A DNA stretch of 64,000 bases from Treponema sp. Its GTDB lineage: Bacteria > Spirochaetota > Spirochaetia > Treponematales > Treponemataceae. The stretch's first letter is position 1, and each line of letters starts with the position of its first letter. Shown here piece after piece: positions 42,168 through 51,645 of the stretch. The notes beneath the pieces were generated by a model, which was not told where the DNA came from, ran no database searches, and saw nothing but the letters and a program-made list of their open reading frames with translations. The translations under genes were made by a program, and so were the position numbers. The DNA lies in assembly GCA_017553635.1 (NCBI GenBank), contig JAFZKN010000014.1, forward strand, positions 1 to 64,000, written 5' to 3'.

Positions 42168-44534
42168 TTAATTCCGCTCTTTTCCAAACGGCTTTGTTAT
42201 ATAAATCAAAACAGGTGTAAGCGTGTAGTCTGCAATTAACGCAGAGCCAAGTCCGACAATTGTAAGAAAACCGATGCGGCAGAGCGCTCCCATAGGACTA
42301 AAGCAGAATACAGCAAACATCGAACACAGAATAAACGTTGTCATTCCAAGAGTTTTTCCGATTTCGCGGAATGTGATTTTTAATGACTCACTGTAGCTTC
42401 CTGTGCGTTCAAACTCGAGCTTTGTGCGGTTTGTAAAGTGAATCGTATCATCAACCGCAATTCCAAGAATCATCGGCATTACAGTCATCGTTATCATATC
42501 AAGTGACATCTTAAAGTAGCCCATGACAGCTCCGATAAATAAAACCGGTGCAAGGTTTGGAATCATTCCGATAAGACCAGTTGTAATACTTGAGAAAGCG
42601 ATAATCATCATTACTGCAATTATTACAAAGCTGAACAGGAACGATTTAAGTTCACCTTTTACAAGCTTTTCATTCATAGCAGCATAATTTACTACGATTC
42701 CGATGATGCTGCATTTTGCATCAGGAAAGATTTTCTTAGCTGCAGCTTTTGCATTGTCAATGTCGTCTACAATTAAGTTTGCATCATAGCCGTTTAATTC
42801 AACATGAATGAAGCTTGTGCTGTAATCCGGGTTAAGCCAGTTGTAAAGATTGTCACCACCGCTTATTTCGTATAAGAATAATTCCTGTGTAAGCAAATCC
42901 TGATCATCCGGAATGCAGTAGAATTCTTCTTCGTCTTCGTTAAGACACGAGTTAAGTTCTTTAACGATGTCTGTTACAGAAGTAATTCGCGGTTCATCTT
43001 TTGTCCAGCGTGTAAGGTTAAGCTTTCCAATTTCGTTTTTAAGATCATCAAGCTTTTTCATATTCTCAGGATCTTTAAATGCGTCTTCGTCATCAAATTC
43101 AATCATGATGTTGTAGTTGTACTGACTTCCGATTTTTGCATCGAGAATCGACTGAAGCTCGCGCACATAAGGAATTCTTTTTCCCATCATTTCCATATAG
43201 TCCATGTTAACCGTCATCTTAAAGATTCCTGGAACACTTGCAACAATTACTGCACAGCTTATTCCGACAATCCACCATCTTTTTTTTGCAACCCACAGTC
43301 CAAAGTTTTCAAAAAATCTGTCTGCTTTAGTCGGAACAAATTCTGCATTATCAGTTGAACGTATTTTTTCGACAGCGGCTCTGTCAATTTTTTTGTCTTT
43401 TCCAAAGCTCATGAAAATCGGAATGAGAATAATTACATAAGCATAAGTTGCAAAAACGATTGAAGCACAGATTCCGCCGACCCATTTTAATTCTCCGATT
43501 CCGACAGTCATAAACGAAATCATCGAAGCCATTGTAGTAATTACAGTAAACAAAATAGGCCATCCGGTTTCCTGAACTGCTTTTACAACACTGTCATAAC
43601 GTTTTCCCGTTGTCCTGAAGTGCAGGCGGAATTCATTTATATAGTGAATTGAATAACCGACTGAAAGCGCCATTCCAAGTAAAACAGGTAATGCAAGCAT
43701 TGTAGAGTTTGCAGCAACTCCAAACCATGAAGAATAACCGAGAACACTTATGATTCCTGCAACAGTTGCAATAACCGGAACTATAAGACCGCGGAGGCTT
43801 CTTACAAAAAGAAGGAGACAGATAATCATTACGATAAAACCGATTATGATTCTTGTCGCACATTCTTTACCGGTTACGATATCTTCTTCGTATTCGGTGT
43901 AAGCCATTCCGGTTCCCTTTAAAGTGTATCTGTCACTTTTAAATTCATCACTTTTAACAATGTCATAAGCAAACTTTCCGATGTAAGTCTGCTCTTCTGT
44001 TTCATAGTGATTAAGGTCAAGAACAACCCAGGTTTCTTTTGCATCATCAGAAACAAGATGATTTACGATTGATTTTCTCGAAAGAATAAAATCTTTTTTC
44101 TCTTTAAGTTCTTCAGGATCAGTCGGAATTCCATCTTCGAAAGGATTTACGATTTCAAAACCGTCTTCTGTTCCTTTAGAAATTGAAAGGTTTGTTAAAG
44201 AAGTAAGTTCATCTGCATAAGGAACTTCCTGCTCGAGTCTTTTTCCAAGCCTGTCGATTGCATCAAGAACTTCAGGATCAAAAACATCATCAGCTTCGAC
44301 TAAAACCATAATGGCATCATCGCCGCCAAAAACGTCTTTAAAACGTTCTTCGTTGATTTTTACCTCTTCTGAATCATCAAACCAGCCGTCGTCACTGTTG
44401 TCTGTCTTAAATTTCATAAGCCCGGCAGCACCAAAAACTGTAAGAGCCGCAATTATAATAAGAAAAGCAGCCCTGTGTTTAATCTGGAATTCTCCAAATC
44501 TTTTAAACCAGTTATTAAACTTTTCAACACTCAT
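42168..44534 (-). CDS. RND/MMPL-family exporter
   Basis: A 788-residue transporter with two MMPL repeats: a first helix (AAFLIIIAALTVFGAAGLMKF), a periplasmic domain, five helices near residues 225-380, a second single helix near 420, a second periplasmic domain, and five helices to the C-terminus. Such proteins export lipids, often hopanoids, with a LolA-like carrier, encoded next here. The ATG at 44534 has a GGAGGG site; the in-frame TTG at 44549 is that site itself. Four palindromic operators lie upstream, shared with tetR. Confidence 0.9.
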   Translation of the reverse strand: MSVEKFNNWFKRFGEFQIKHRAAFLIIIAALTVFGAAGLMKFKTDNSDDGWFDDSEEVKINEERFKDVFGGDDAIMVLVEADDVFDPEVLDAIDRLGKRLEQEVPYADELTSLTNLSISKGTEDGFEIVNPFEDGIPTDPEELKEKKDFILSRKSIVNHLVSDDAKETWVVLDLNHYETEEQTYIGKFAYDIVKSDEFKSDRYTLKGTGMAYTEYEEDIVTGKECATRIIIGFIVMIICLLLFVRSLRGLIVPVIATVAGIISVLGYSSWFGVAANSTMLALPVLLGMALSVGYSIHYINEFRLHFRTTGKRYDSVVKAVQETGWPILFTVITTMASMISFMTVGIGELKWVGGICASIVFATYAYVIILIPIFMSFGKDKKIDRAAVEKIRSTDNAEFVPTKADRFFENFGLWVAKKRWWIVGISCAVIVASVPGIFKMTVNMDYMEMMGKRIPYVRELQSILDAKIGSQYNYNIMIEFDDEDAFKDPENMKKLDDLKNEIGKLNLTRWTKDEPRITSVTDIVKELNSCLNEDEEEFYCIPDDQDLLTQELFLYEISGGDNLYNWLNPDYSTSFIHVELNGYDANLIVDDIDNAKAAAKKIFPDAKCSIIGIVVNYAAMNEKLVKGELKSFLFSFVIIAVMMIIAFSSITTGLIGMIPNLAPVLFIGAVMGYFKMSLDMITMTVMPMILGIAVDDTIHFTNRTKLEFERTGSYSESLKITFREIGKTLGMTTFILCSMFAVFCFSPMGALCRIGFLTIVGLGSALIADYTLTPVLIYITKPFGKERN

Positions 44535-44599
44535 TTTTAAACCCTCCAAGGTTTTCTATCCGCCTATAAGCGTTTTTTTATAAGTTGAATTCAAATAGT

Positions 44600-44678
44600 G
44601 ATAACATCGTTATCTAATAACGTTGTTATCATACAGATAACAACGTTATCTTGTCAAGTAAAAAATAACATTGTTATC
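44600..44678. promoter_or_regulatory. Four TetR-type operators between the exporter operon and tetR
   Basis: Four 15-bp dyads of the form (G/A)ATAAC-n3-GTTATC lie at 44600-44614, 44616-44630, 44636-44650 and 44664-44678. The first and third keep full GATAAC/GTTATC symmetry. They fill the divergent promoter region and are the expected binding sites of the neighbouring TetR protein. Confidence 0.9.
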
Positions 44679-44734
44679 AAAATTTGTTGATTTTTGCGTA
44701 AATTCAACTTAAAATGAGTAAAAAAGGAAGATTT

Positions 44735-45358
44735 ATGGCAGAACCCTCGGCTGTAACAAAACAGAAGATTCTAGACAGTGCAAAAAAGGAATTTCTCGAA
44801 AAAGGCTTTATGAACGCCTCTCTGCGTAAAATTGCATGTAATGCAGGACTTACAACCGGCGCAATGTACAGGCATTTTAAGGATAAAGATGCGCTTTTCT
44901 GTGCCCTCGTGGATGATGCAATAGATGTCACAACTAAAGTCATAATGAACGCCGATGTCGTAATGCACATGAATGACCCGAGTCCTATAAGCCAGGAACA
45001 TGAAGAAAAAGAACACGAAATTCTCTATCAGTTTTTGAATTATATTTACGATAATTTTGATGCGTTTACACTTTTAATATCCAAAGCTTCCGGCAGCACT
45101 CACGAGTATTTTATAGACGATATGTGCGAGCTTTATACAAAAAACTGCCTCAGAACTATGGACTGGCTTTACGAACAGAAATATGCAACAAAAAAAATAG
45201 ACCCGCTTATTATGCATGTTATTGCAACGAGTCTTATAAGTGCATTTACTGAATTGATATCACATAAAATTCCAAAAGATCAGGCTGAACAGTTTGTCAC
45301 AAGTATAAATGGATTTTTCCATTATGGAACAATTCACTTAATGGGAATTCCGCACTAA
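44735..45358 (+). CDS. TetR-family transcriptional repressor
   Basis: A 207-residue repressor. The N-terminal helix-turn-helix is plain (KQKILDSAKKEFLEKGFMNASLRKIACNAGLTTGAMYRHFKDKDALF, residues ~8-55). The C-terminal helical domain should bind a hydrophobic ligand. I chose the ATG at 44735, which has AAAAAAGGA upstream; the in-frame ATG at 44714 has no ribosome site. It diverges from the MMPL operon over four operators and probably represses both. Its end overlaps thiD by 4 nt, convergently. Confidence 0.92.
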   Translation: MAEPSAVTKQKILDSAKKEFLEKGFMNASLRKIACNAGLTTGAMYRHFKDKDALFCALVDDAIDVTTKVIMNADVVMHMNDPSPISQEHEEKEHEILYQFLNYIYDNFDAFTLLISKASGSTHEYFIDDMCELYTKNCLRTMDWLYEQKYATKKIDPLIMHVIATSLISAFTELISHKIPKDQAEQFVTSINGFFHYGTIHLMGIPH

Positions 45359-46146
45359 TCTAAATGATTAAAAACAAAAGCGTGATTCATCGGACCGCTT
45401 CCCTTTCCTAAATCGAGCATTGCAGCAAGCGCACCGGAAATATAATCCTTTGCGTTTTTTACAGATTCTTCAAGTGAAAAACCTTTTGCAAGGTTTGCGG
45501 CAATTGCGCTTGATAAAGTGCAGCCTGTTCCATGTGTGTTTGGGTTATCGATGCGTTTTCCGTTAAACCATTTGTACGAACCTGCAGAGTAAAGTAAATC
45601 ATTTGCGTCGTTAAGATTGTGTCCGCCTTTACACAAAACAGAACAGTTAAATTTTTCACTTACAGCTTTTGCGGCAGTAACCATATCATCTGCGCTTGCT
45701 ATTTTCATTCCGCTTAAAATTTCTGCTTCAGGAATGTTTGGAGTGCAGACAGTTGCAATCGGTAAAAGCTCTGTCTTTAAAGTTTCGATTGCCTCATCAT
45801 CAATTAATTTTGCGCCGCTTGTTGCAACCATTACAGGATCGACAACAATGTTTTTAATTTCATAAAAACGAAGCCGCTCTGCAATGACTTTAATAATTTC
45901 GCTCTGGGCAACCATTCCGATTTTAACGCTGTCAGGACGAATGTCGGTAATGCATGAATCAATCTGCTGTTTTAAAAAATCTGCATCAACGCCCATTATT
46001 CCCTGAACGCCTGTCGTGTTCTGTGCAGTAAGTGCAGTAATAGCACTCATCGCATAAACACCGTTTGCAGTCATTGTTTTAATGTCGGCCTGGATTCCAG
46101 CACCGCCGCTTGAATCACTTCCGGCAATTGTCATTGCAACTTTCAT
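45355..46146 (-). CDS. thiD: Hydroxymethylpyrimidine (phosphate) kinase
   Basis: A 263-residue ribokinase-fold enzyme that phosphorylates HMP and HMP-P for thiamine synthesis. MTIAGSDSSGGAGIQADIKT at the start binds substrate. GTGCTLSSAIAANLAKG near residues 210-226 is the anion hole and catalytic aspartate region. The ATG at 46146 (GAGGAT site) is chosen over an in-frame codon at 46239 inside thiE. Last gene of thiM-thiE-thiD. Confidence 0.95.
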   Translation of the reverse strand: MKVAMTIAGSDSSGGAGIQADIKTMTANGVYAMSAITALTAQNTTGVQGIMGVDADFLKQQIDSCITDIRPDSVKIGMVAQSEIIKVIAERLRFYEIKNIVVDPVMVATSGAKLIDDEAIETLKTELLPIATVCTPNIPEAEILSGMKIASADDMVTAAKAVSEKFNCSVLCKGGHNLNDANDLLYSAGSYKWFNGKRIDNPNTHGTGCTLSSAIAANLAKGFSLEESVKNAKDYISGALAAMLDLGKGSGPMNHAFVFNHLD

Positions 46147-46165
46147 ATCATCCTCACATTGCGTT

Positions 46166-46813
46166 TTAAAATAATTCTTCGGCCTTCGCATGCAGTTTTT
46201 TAGAAGCGTCTTCGATATCATCTGCTCCAAATATCGCACTTATTACAGAAATGCCTGCAATGCCGGAGCCTTTAAGCTCTGACATGTTATTTAAACTTAT
46301 TCCGCCGATTGCAACAACAGGAATTTTTACTGCGCTGCAGATTTCTTTTAATGTTTCATACGGAACATAATCTGCATCGTCCTTAGAGTTTGTTGCAAAC
46401 ACAGCTCCTACTCCAAGATAATCTGCTCCCTGCTTTTGTGCAAGAAGTGCCTGCTCAACAGTCTGCGCAGACACTCCAAGAATTTTATCATTCCCTATAA
46501 TCGAGCGCACGTCATTTGCATTCATGTCACTCTGTCCTACATGAACACCATCTGCATTTACTTTTTTTGCAAGTTCAACATTGTCGTTAATTATAAAAGG
46601 CACATTGTATTTTCTGCAGACAGCCTGCACTTTATATGCAAGCTCAAGAAATTCTTTTTCGTCTGCAGTTTTTTCTCTAAGCTGAACAAAAGTAGCTCCG
46701 CCTTTTATTGCTTCTTCGACCTGCTGTTCGAGAGTCTGGTTTTTTAACCAGTGCCTGTCGGTTACTGCATAAAGCAAAAGGCTTTTTTTAAGTTCAACAT
46801 TATTTAAGCTCAA
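46166..46813 (-). CDS. thiE: Thiamine-phosphate synthase
   Basis: A 215-residue TIM-barrel enzyme that couples HMP-PP and hydroxyethylthiazole phosphate. LLYAVTDRHW, VQLREKTAD, INDNVELAKKVNADGVHVGQSD and VVAIGGISLNNM are the family blocks. The likely start is TTG at 46813 with an AGAGG site, overlapping thiM by 14 nt. An in-frame ATG at 46837 has no ribosome site but cannot be excluded. Coupled to thiM and thiD. Confidence 0.92.
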   Translation of the reverse strand: MSLNNVELKKSLLLYAVTDRHWLKNQTLEQQVEEAIKGGATFVQLREKTADEKEFLELAYKVQAVCRKYNVPFIINDNVELAKKVNADGVHVGQSDMNANDVRSIIGNDKILGVSAQTVEQALLAQKQGADYLGVGAVFATNSKDDADYVPYETLKEICSAVKIPVVAIGGISLNNMSELKGSGIAGISVISAIFGADDIEDASKKLHAKAEELF

Positions 46814-47654
46814 CTTTTGCCTCTTTCTGTAAATCATTGTCGCTTATATTCATAAAGCCGTCAATTATTTTATCACGGAGAGTCATGTTTCCTTCGCCAT
46901 CTTTTAAAGAAGCTACAGCACGCTCGCCGCAGATTCCCATTGAACAGATGCATGCTGCTGCAGCTTCGAGTCTGCTGTCAGGATTAGCTGCAACAAAAGC
47001 TCCCATAAGACCAGAAATCATACAGCCGGTTCCGCAAACTTTTTCCATAAGCGCATGACCGTTTTTAATTACGTAACATTTTTCGCCGTCGCTTACAAGA
47101 TCAATCTGACCTGTAACTGCAATTATGCATCCTGCTTCCTTTGCAAAATTTTTTACAAGCGCAATATTTGATGCAAGATTGTTATCGCTGATTTTGTCAT
47201 TGGCATTTACATCAACACCTTTTGTCTGGTTAACTGCGTTATTTTCTTCTGCTGAATTTTTGCAGATTAACGAAGCGAGTGTTTTAATTTCTGACATGTT
47301 TCCTTTAATTACATCAAATTTAATTTTTTTAATTAAATCAAGACATGTCTTTGTTCTTAAATCTGTTGCGCCTGCTCCGACAGGATCAAGAATTACAACA
47401 CGACCGTTATCGTTTGCAATTTTTCCTGCAAGGAACATCGATTTAATTGTTCGCTTGTTTAATGTTCCGATGTTAATGTTAACTGCGCTGCTTATTGCAG
47501 ACATCTGCTTAACATCAGCTGCTTCGTCAGACATGACAGGACTTGCACCTGCAGCTAAAAGAATATTCGCAACATCATTTACTGTTACATAATTTGTAAT
47601 GTTGTGAACCAATGGATTTTGTGTTTTAAGGTTGGATAAAATTTTTTCAAACAT
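46800..47654 (-). CDS. thiM: Hydroxyethylthiazole kinase
   Basis: A 284-residue salvage kinase for the thiazole half of thiamine. LVHNITNYVTVNDVANILLAAGASPVMSDE near residues 16-45, DPVGAGATDLR and GTGCMISGLMGAFVA are typical. Residues ~133-165 (KNSAEENNAVNQ, then VDVNANDKISDNN) are an Asn/Asp-rich loop a little longer than usual. First gene of the thi operon, directly behind a TPP riboswitch whose 3' end carries the GGGAG ribosome site. Confidence 0.95.
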   Translation of the reverse strand: MFEKILSNLKTQNPLVHNITNYVTVNDVANILLAAGASPVMSDEAADVKQMSAISSAVNINIGTLNKRTIKSMFLAGKIANDNGRVVILDPVGAGATDLRTKTCLDLIKKIKFDVIKGNMSEIKTLASLICKNSAEENNAVNQTKGVDVNANDKISDNNLASNIALVKNFAKEAGCIIAVTGQIDLVSDGEKCYVIKNGHALMEKVCGTGCMISGLMGAFVAANPDSRLEAAAACICSMGICGERAVASLKDGEGNMTLRDKIIDGFMNISDNDLQKEAKVELK

Positions 47655-47660
47655 ACTTTT

Positions 47661-47747
47661 CTCCCTACGCTGGCATTACCCTAAACAGGTTCTTCGGGTC
47701 AAGGAAAACTTCCTACTCTCAGCCGGCTTTGCACCAGCTCCCCGTTG
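47661..47747 (-). promoter_or_regulatory. TPP riboswitch (THI element)
   Basis: Reading the minus strand, the conserved blocks appear in order: GGGGAGC, GGCTGAGAG, GACCC, GAACCTG and GGGTAATGCCAGCGTAGGGA. The element ends at the ribosome site of thiM (AGGGAG, 6 nt before ATG), so thiamine pyrophosphate binding should block translation of thiMED when thiamine is plentiful. No terminator hairpin is seen between it and the gene. Confidence 0.97.
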
Positions 47748-47786
47748 ATTGTGTCAAATGTATATTACTGAATTTTATTTTTTATT

Positions 47787-48230
47787 TCAAGTTAACTGCT
47801 TTTTCATTTTAATGCAGTCAAAGTTTCCGCTTTTAATTACAGAGCTGTCTTCTTTTTTATATCCAAGCTTTTCATAAAAACCTGTTGCAACAACCCGGCT
47901 GTCTATTTCGATTTCTTTATAACCAAGTTCACTTACCCATTTCTCGGCTTCGCTTACAACCATGGCTCCAAGTTTTTTTCCGCGGTATTCAGGAAGGACA
48001 ACAACGCGTCCAAGCATAACCCGCCCTTGAGAAGTTTCGTAAAACCTGCATGTCGCAACAGGATAGCCGCTGTCAAGAAGCACAATGTATTTTGTTCCGT
48101 CACAGTCGTGCTCATCAAATTCTTCACGCAGACTTATGTTGTACTGTCTGTTCATCCCCTCGATTCTTACAGAATATGCTCCGGCTCTCTGCCACTCCTG
48201 TTCTGCGCGCATTACTTCGATTTTATTCAT
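47787..48230 (-). CDS. GNAT-family N-acetyltransferase
   Basis: A 147-residue acetyltransferase of the ElaA/PhnO-like type. The acetyl-CoA loop is VVLPEYRGKKLGAMVVSEAEKWV near residues 74-96, followed by EIDSRVVATGFYEKLGYK. The preferred ATG at 48230 follows GGAAAA; an in-frame ATG at 48242 lacks a ribosome site. The substrate is unknown. Confidence 0.85.
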   Translation of the reverse strand: MNKIEVMRAEQEWQRAGAYSVRIEGMNRQYNISLREEFDEHDCDGTKYIVLLDSGYPVATCRFYETSQGRVMLGRVVVLPEYRGKKLGAMVVSEAEKWVSELGYKEIEIDSRVVATGFYEKLGYKKEDSSVIKSGNFDCIKMKKQLT

Positions 48231-48262
48231 GTTTTTTTCCATAATTTTATGTCGCTATAGTT

Positions 48263-48895
48263 TTATTCAGCCTTAGAAAAATCAAGGCGGACAAGTTTTT
48301 TCATATTTGGAAGAGAATATTCTTCGCACTTAATTTTTTTGTAGCCGGCTTTTGTCATTGCATCTGTCAATTCTTTTTCTGCCATCTGATGATGAACTTC
48401 TGAAAGTCTGTCAAAAGAATGAAGGTACGGAGAATCAGAAACAAAGCCTTCTCCTTCGTTAATCTGAATGACGCAGGAAACGTAATCCGGTTTTATTATT
48501 TTTAAGGCATTGCAAAAAACATCATAGCCTATGTATTCAATTAAAAGATTTGCAATCACAAGTTCAGAGCATGGAAGTTTTTCTTTCTCGGTTATAAGAT
48601 CGATGCAAAGACATTCTAAAATCTCAGCGAGGTTTTTATAACGCAATGCAGTTTCTTTAAGATAAGCTTCGTTTATATCAACGCCAAAAACTTTGCTGTA
48701 TTTTTTAGAATCAACATGTTCAAGACCGTTACCGCCTGCAACTCCAAGCACCATCGCGGTTTTAACAGGATAATCAAAAAACTGATTTTTCATTATCTCA
48801 TTCATCACCTGAAGCTGCTTAACACTGTCAAGGCTCATATGATTTTCATAATCAGAAAGCGGAATATCTTTCCATGGATTTTTTGAATTAGTCAT
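48263..48895 (-). CDS. Class I SAM-dependent methyltransferase
   Basis: A 210-residue protein with the SAM motif VLGVAGGNGLEHVDSKKYSKVFGVDIN near residues 48-74 and a second conserved block NLLIEYIGYD. Related proteins are uncharacterised small-molecule methyltransferases. It lies 6 nt after ettA on the same strand and is probably cotranscribed. Confidence 0.82.
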   Translation of the reverse strand: MTNSKNPWKDIPLSDYENHMSLDSVKQLQVMNEIMKNQFFDYPVKTAMVLGVAGGNGLEHVDSKKYSKVFGVDINEAYLKETALRYKNLAEILECLCIDLITEKEKLPCSELVIANLLIEYIGYDVFCNALKIIKPDYVSCVIQINEGEGFVSDSPYLHSFDRLSEVHHQMAEKELTDAMTKAGYKKIKCEEYSLPNMKKLVRLDFSKAE

Positions 48896-48901
48896 TGGTA
48901 A

Positions 48902-50638
48902 TTATCTTGTCATTTTGCGGTACACAGTTCGTTTTGGAACGCCTGCTTCTTCGCCAAACTGTTCTTTCTTCCACTCGGCATATTCTGTCCAGTTGCCTTC
49001 AAAGAAGCGCACTTCTGAATTGTTTTCAAATGCAAGAATATGCGTACAGATTCTGTCGAGGAACCAGCGGTCGTGGCTTACAACCATTGCGCAGCCTGCA
49101 AAGTCTTCGAGGGCTTCTTCGAGCGCACGCACTGTCTGAACATCAAGGTCGTTTGTAGGTTCGTCAAAAAGAAGGACGTTGCCGCTTTCCTTTAACATCA
49201 TTCCAAGATTAAGACGGTTTTTTTCACCGCCGGATAATACGCTTACCTTTTTATTCTGGTCAGGACCTGCAAAGTTAAACCAGCCGCAGTATGCGTGCGC
49301 GTTTACCTCGCGTACACCGCCTTCGAGCGCGTGTCCCTTTTCGTCAACGGCGCCAAGCTTTACTAAATCTGCTCCGCCACCGAGTGTTTCATAAACAGTC
49401 TTGTCAGGATCGAGGCCGGTGCGCATCTGATCTACATAAACGAGTTTTACAGTCTGCCCGATTTTAATTTGACCGCTGTCCGGTTTTTCGCCGCCTTCCA
49501 TTCCTGCAGCATCAACAATCATTTTAAAAAGTGTTGTCTTTCCCGCGCCGTTAGGGCCGACAATGCCTACAATAGCACCGGCCGGAATATGCACGTTAAG
49601 GTTTTCAAAAAGAAGCTTGTCGCCAAACGATTTAGAAAGCCCTTCAAAATCGATAACCTGGTTTCCAAGTCTCGGACCTGCCGGAATAGAAATCTGAGTA
49701 TCCTTTAACTGCTTTTTGCTTTCCTGCGCCATAAGCTCGTTGTAGCGCGTAATATGTTCCTTGTGTTTTGCCTGACGGCCTTTTGCTCCCATGTGAATCC
49801 ACTCAAGCTCGCGTGCAATTTCTTTCTGACGCTCTGACTCGTGCTTGTTTTCAAGAGCAAGACGCTGATTCTTCTGTTCAAGCCATGATGAATAATTTCC
49901 CTTGAACGGGAAGCCTTCTCCACGGTCAAGCTCAAGAATCCAGCCTGCAACATCATCAAGAAAGTAACGGTCGTGCGTAATTGCAATTACAGTTCCAGGA
50001 TAATCGTGAAGATGTTTTTCAAGCCATGCAACAGTTTCTGCATCAAGATGGTTTGTAGGTTCGTCAAGTAAAAGAATATCAGGCTTCTGTAAAAGAAGAC
50101 GGCAGAGAGCAACACGGCGGCGCTCACCTCCGGATAAAACATCTACAACCTGGTCTGCAGGCGGACAGCGCAGGGCGTCCATTGCAAGTTCAAGATTGTT
50201 ATCAAGATTCCATGCGTCTGCCAAATCAAGCTTTTCCTGAATCTCTGCCTGGCGTGCACAGAGCTTATCAAAATCTGCGTCGGGATCTCCAAACGCTTCG
50301 TTTACTTTGTCAAATTCAGCAAGAAGATCTGTAATAGGTTTAACGCCTTCCTTAACGATTTCCATTACAGTTTTGCCGGCCTCAAGCTGCGGTTCCTGCT
50401 CAAGATAGCCAATCGTATAGCCCGGCGCAAGCGAAGTCTCGCCCGTAAAGTCCTTATCGATTCCAGCAAGAATCTTAAAAAGGCTCGACTTACCCGAACC
50501 GTTAGGTCCGATAACGCCGATTTTCGCGCCGTAATAATATGAAATACCAATGTTTTTAAGAACGACCTTTGTTCCGTATGCACGGCTAACATCGTTCATC
50601 GTGTAAATAATTTTCTTATCATCAAATGTCTTTGCCAT
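48902..50638 (-). CDS. ettA: Energy-dependent translational throttle protein (ABC-F ATPase)
   Basis: A 578-residue ABC-F protein with two ATPase domains and no membrane part. Walker A motifs are GPNGSGKSS and GPNGAGKTT. The signatures are LSGGERRRVALCRLLL and LSGGEKNRLNLGMML, with EPTNHLDAETVAWLEKHL after Walker B. The arm and linker (EWIHMGAKGRQAKHKEHITRYNELMAQE) match EttA, which binds the ribosomal E site and gates the first peptide bond according to ATP level. Length is close to the E. coli protein. Confidence 0.94.
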   Translation of the reverse strand: MAKTFDDKKIIYTMNDVSRAYGTKVVLKNIGISYYYGAKIGVIGPNGSGKSSLFKILAGIDKDFTGETSLAPGYTIGYLEQEPQLEAGKTVMEIVKEGVKPITDLLAEFDKVNEAFGDPDADFDKLCARQAEIQEKLDLADAWNLDNNLELAMDALRCPPADQVVDVLSGGERRRVALCRLLLQKPDILLLDEPTNHLDAETVAWLEKHLHDYPGTVIAITHDRYFLDDVAGWILELDRGEGFPFKGNYSSWLEQKNQRLALENKHESERQKEIARELEWIHMGAKGRQAKHKEHITRYNELMAQESKKQLKDTQISIPAGPRLGNQVIDFEGLSKSFGDKLLFENLNVHIPAGAIVGIVGPNGAGKTTLFKMIVDAAGMEGGEKPDSGQIKIGQTVKLVYVDQMRTGLDPDKTVYETLGGGADLVKLGAVDEKGHALEGGVREVNAHAYCGWFNFAGPDQNKKVSVLSGGEKNRLNLGMMLKESGNVLLFDEPTNDLDVQTVRALEEALEDFAGCAMVVSHDRWFLDRICTHILAFENNSEVRFFEGNWTEYAEWKKEQFGEEAGVPKRTVYRKMTR

Positions 50639-50685
50639 GCTTATACTTTACATGAAAAATTGAATATTATCTAGTTGCGGAGGGG

Positions 50686-51027
50686 ATGGAAAACTATTTT
50701 ATTTTTTCTATTTCAGAAATAAAATCTTTTAAAATATTTCTTTTCTGTAAACGAGGAAAAAGCAAGAGCAATTATTGATACAGGTTGTAAATTTATTTTT
50801 TTCAATAAAACAAAGAATCAATCAACTAATTATAATAAAGAAAAGGCTGTTTCATTACAGATAGGTGATGTAAATTATGAAAATATGATAATTGGACATA
50901 CCGGGAAATTAATAACAAATAAAAAAGCATTGGAAATCATCGCTAATGAAAACATCATTGGATATCCATGTTTTAAAGATCATATAATACAATTAGATTA
51001 TGAACATAATGTTTTTAGAATAAAATA
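50686..51027 (+). pseudogene. Frameshifted retropepsin-like aspartyl protease gene
   Basis: From about 50741 to the stop at 51027 one frame reads VNEEKARAIIDTGC and later IIGYPCFKDHIIQLDY, the D-T-G active site and closing strand of gag-type aspartyl proteases found in bacteria. This frame has no start codon. An ATG at 50686, just behind a G-rich site, opens the adjoining frame (MENYFIFSISEIKSFKIF) and ends at a stop near 50777. The two halves fit if one base was gained or lost near 50735-50760. It is a decayed gene; a sequencing error is the alternative. Confidence 0.65.
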
Positions 51028-51067
51028 ATTCTTCTCGTTAACATCCATCTATTCAGGCATTAGAGTA

Positions 51068-51125
51068 AATTCAACAAGTCCGTTCACCTGCTTTTGCAGT
51101 GACCCATGCGGGGTTGAATTTTTTA
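51068..51125 (+). terminator. Hairpin after the broken protease gene
   Basis: AAATTCAAC pairs with GTTGAATTT across a structured ~36-nt loop and is followed by T's. It is oriented for the plus-strand gene ending at 51027. Confidence 0.6.
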
Positions 51126-51177
51126 ATCTATTTTCTCTGGGCTCAAGCTGTAGGAAAATATGCGCGTGATGAATTTT

Positions 51178-51211
51178 CAAAAAAATGCGGCATCCTTTTT
51201 AGAACGCCGCA
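51178..51211 (-). terminator. Terminator of the 51247-51645 gene
   Basis: On the minus strand TGCGGC and GCCGCA close a hairpin with further G-U pairing and are followed by seven T's, 36 nt beyond the stop codon. Confidence 0.8.
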
Positions 51212-51246
51212 ATGAACAAAAATAAACTGATTATTTAAGATAAAAT

Positions 51247-51645
51247 TTATTTTTTTGTAGCACCAAGAATTGCAAGAACCCAGCCAACAATGATTGCATA
51301 GAAGCCGAATGTTGCGTGCTTGATGAGGCTTTTTCCGATTGCCTTGTAGATACCGCCGTTAGTTGTAAATCCGATAACGAGGATAATTCCACCAACAATG
51401 CTGATAACCAATAAAAGGAATTTCATTCCAGAAAGCTGTGGAAGGAAGCATGCAGCAAGACCTGCGATTCCGCCTGCGATAATTAAAAGAGCACCGATTG
51501 TTACAAATCCAGAATTTTTAAAGTTGATGAACTGCCATCCGTTAGCAGAACCTAAAAATCCAGAAAACATCGGGCAGCAGAATCCAACTACTACGAGTGC
51601 CATTCCGATAAGATAGAATAAATTTAAACTTGTGTTTTTAGCCAT
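51247..51645 (-). CDS. Small four-helix membrane protein, hypothetical
   Basis: A 132-residue protein made of four membrane helices (about residues 9-30, 45-66, 74-95, 110-130) with a short amphipathic linker. No family recognised. The AAAGGAGG ribosome site is near-perfect, suggesting strong expression. It stands alone with its own terminator. Confidence 0.72.
   Translation of the reverse strand: MAKNTSLNLFYLIGMALVVVGFCCPMFSGFLGSANGWQFINFKNSGFVTIGALLIIAGGIAGLAACFLPQLSGMKFLLLVISIVGGIILVIGFTTNGGIYKAIGKSLIKHATFGFYAIIVGWVLAILGATKK

Noticed and set aside
47125..47592. 155-codon open frame opposite thiM
   Set aside because: Antisense shadow of a well-supported enzyme gene, with no ribosome site and low-complexity product.
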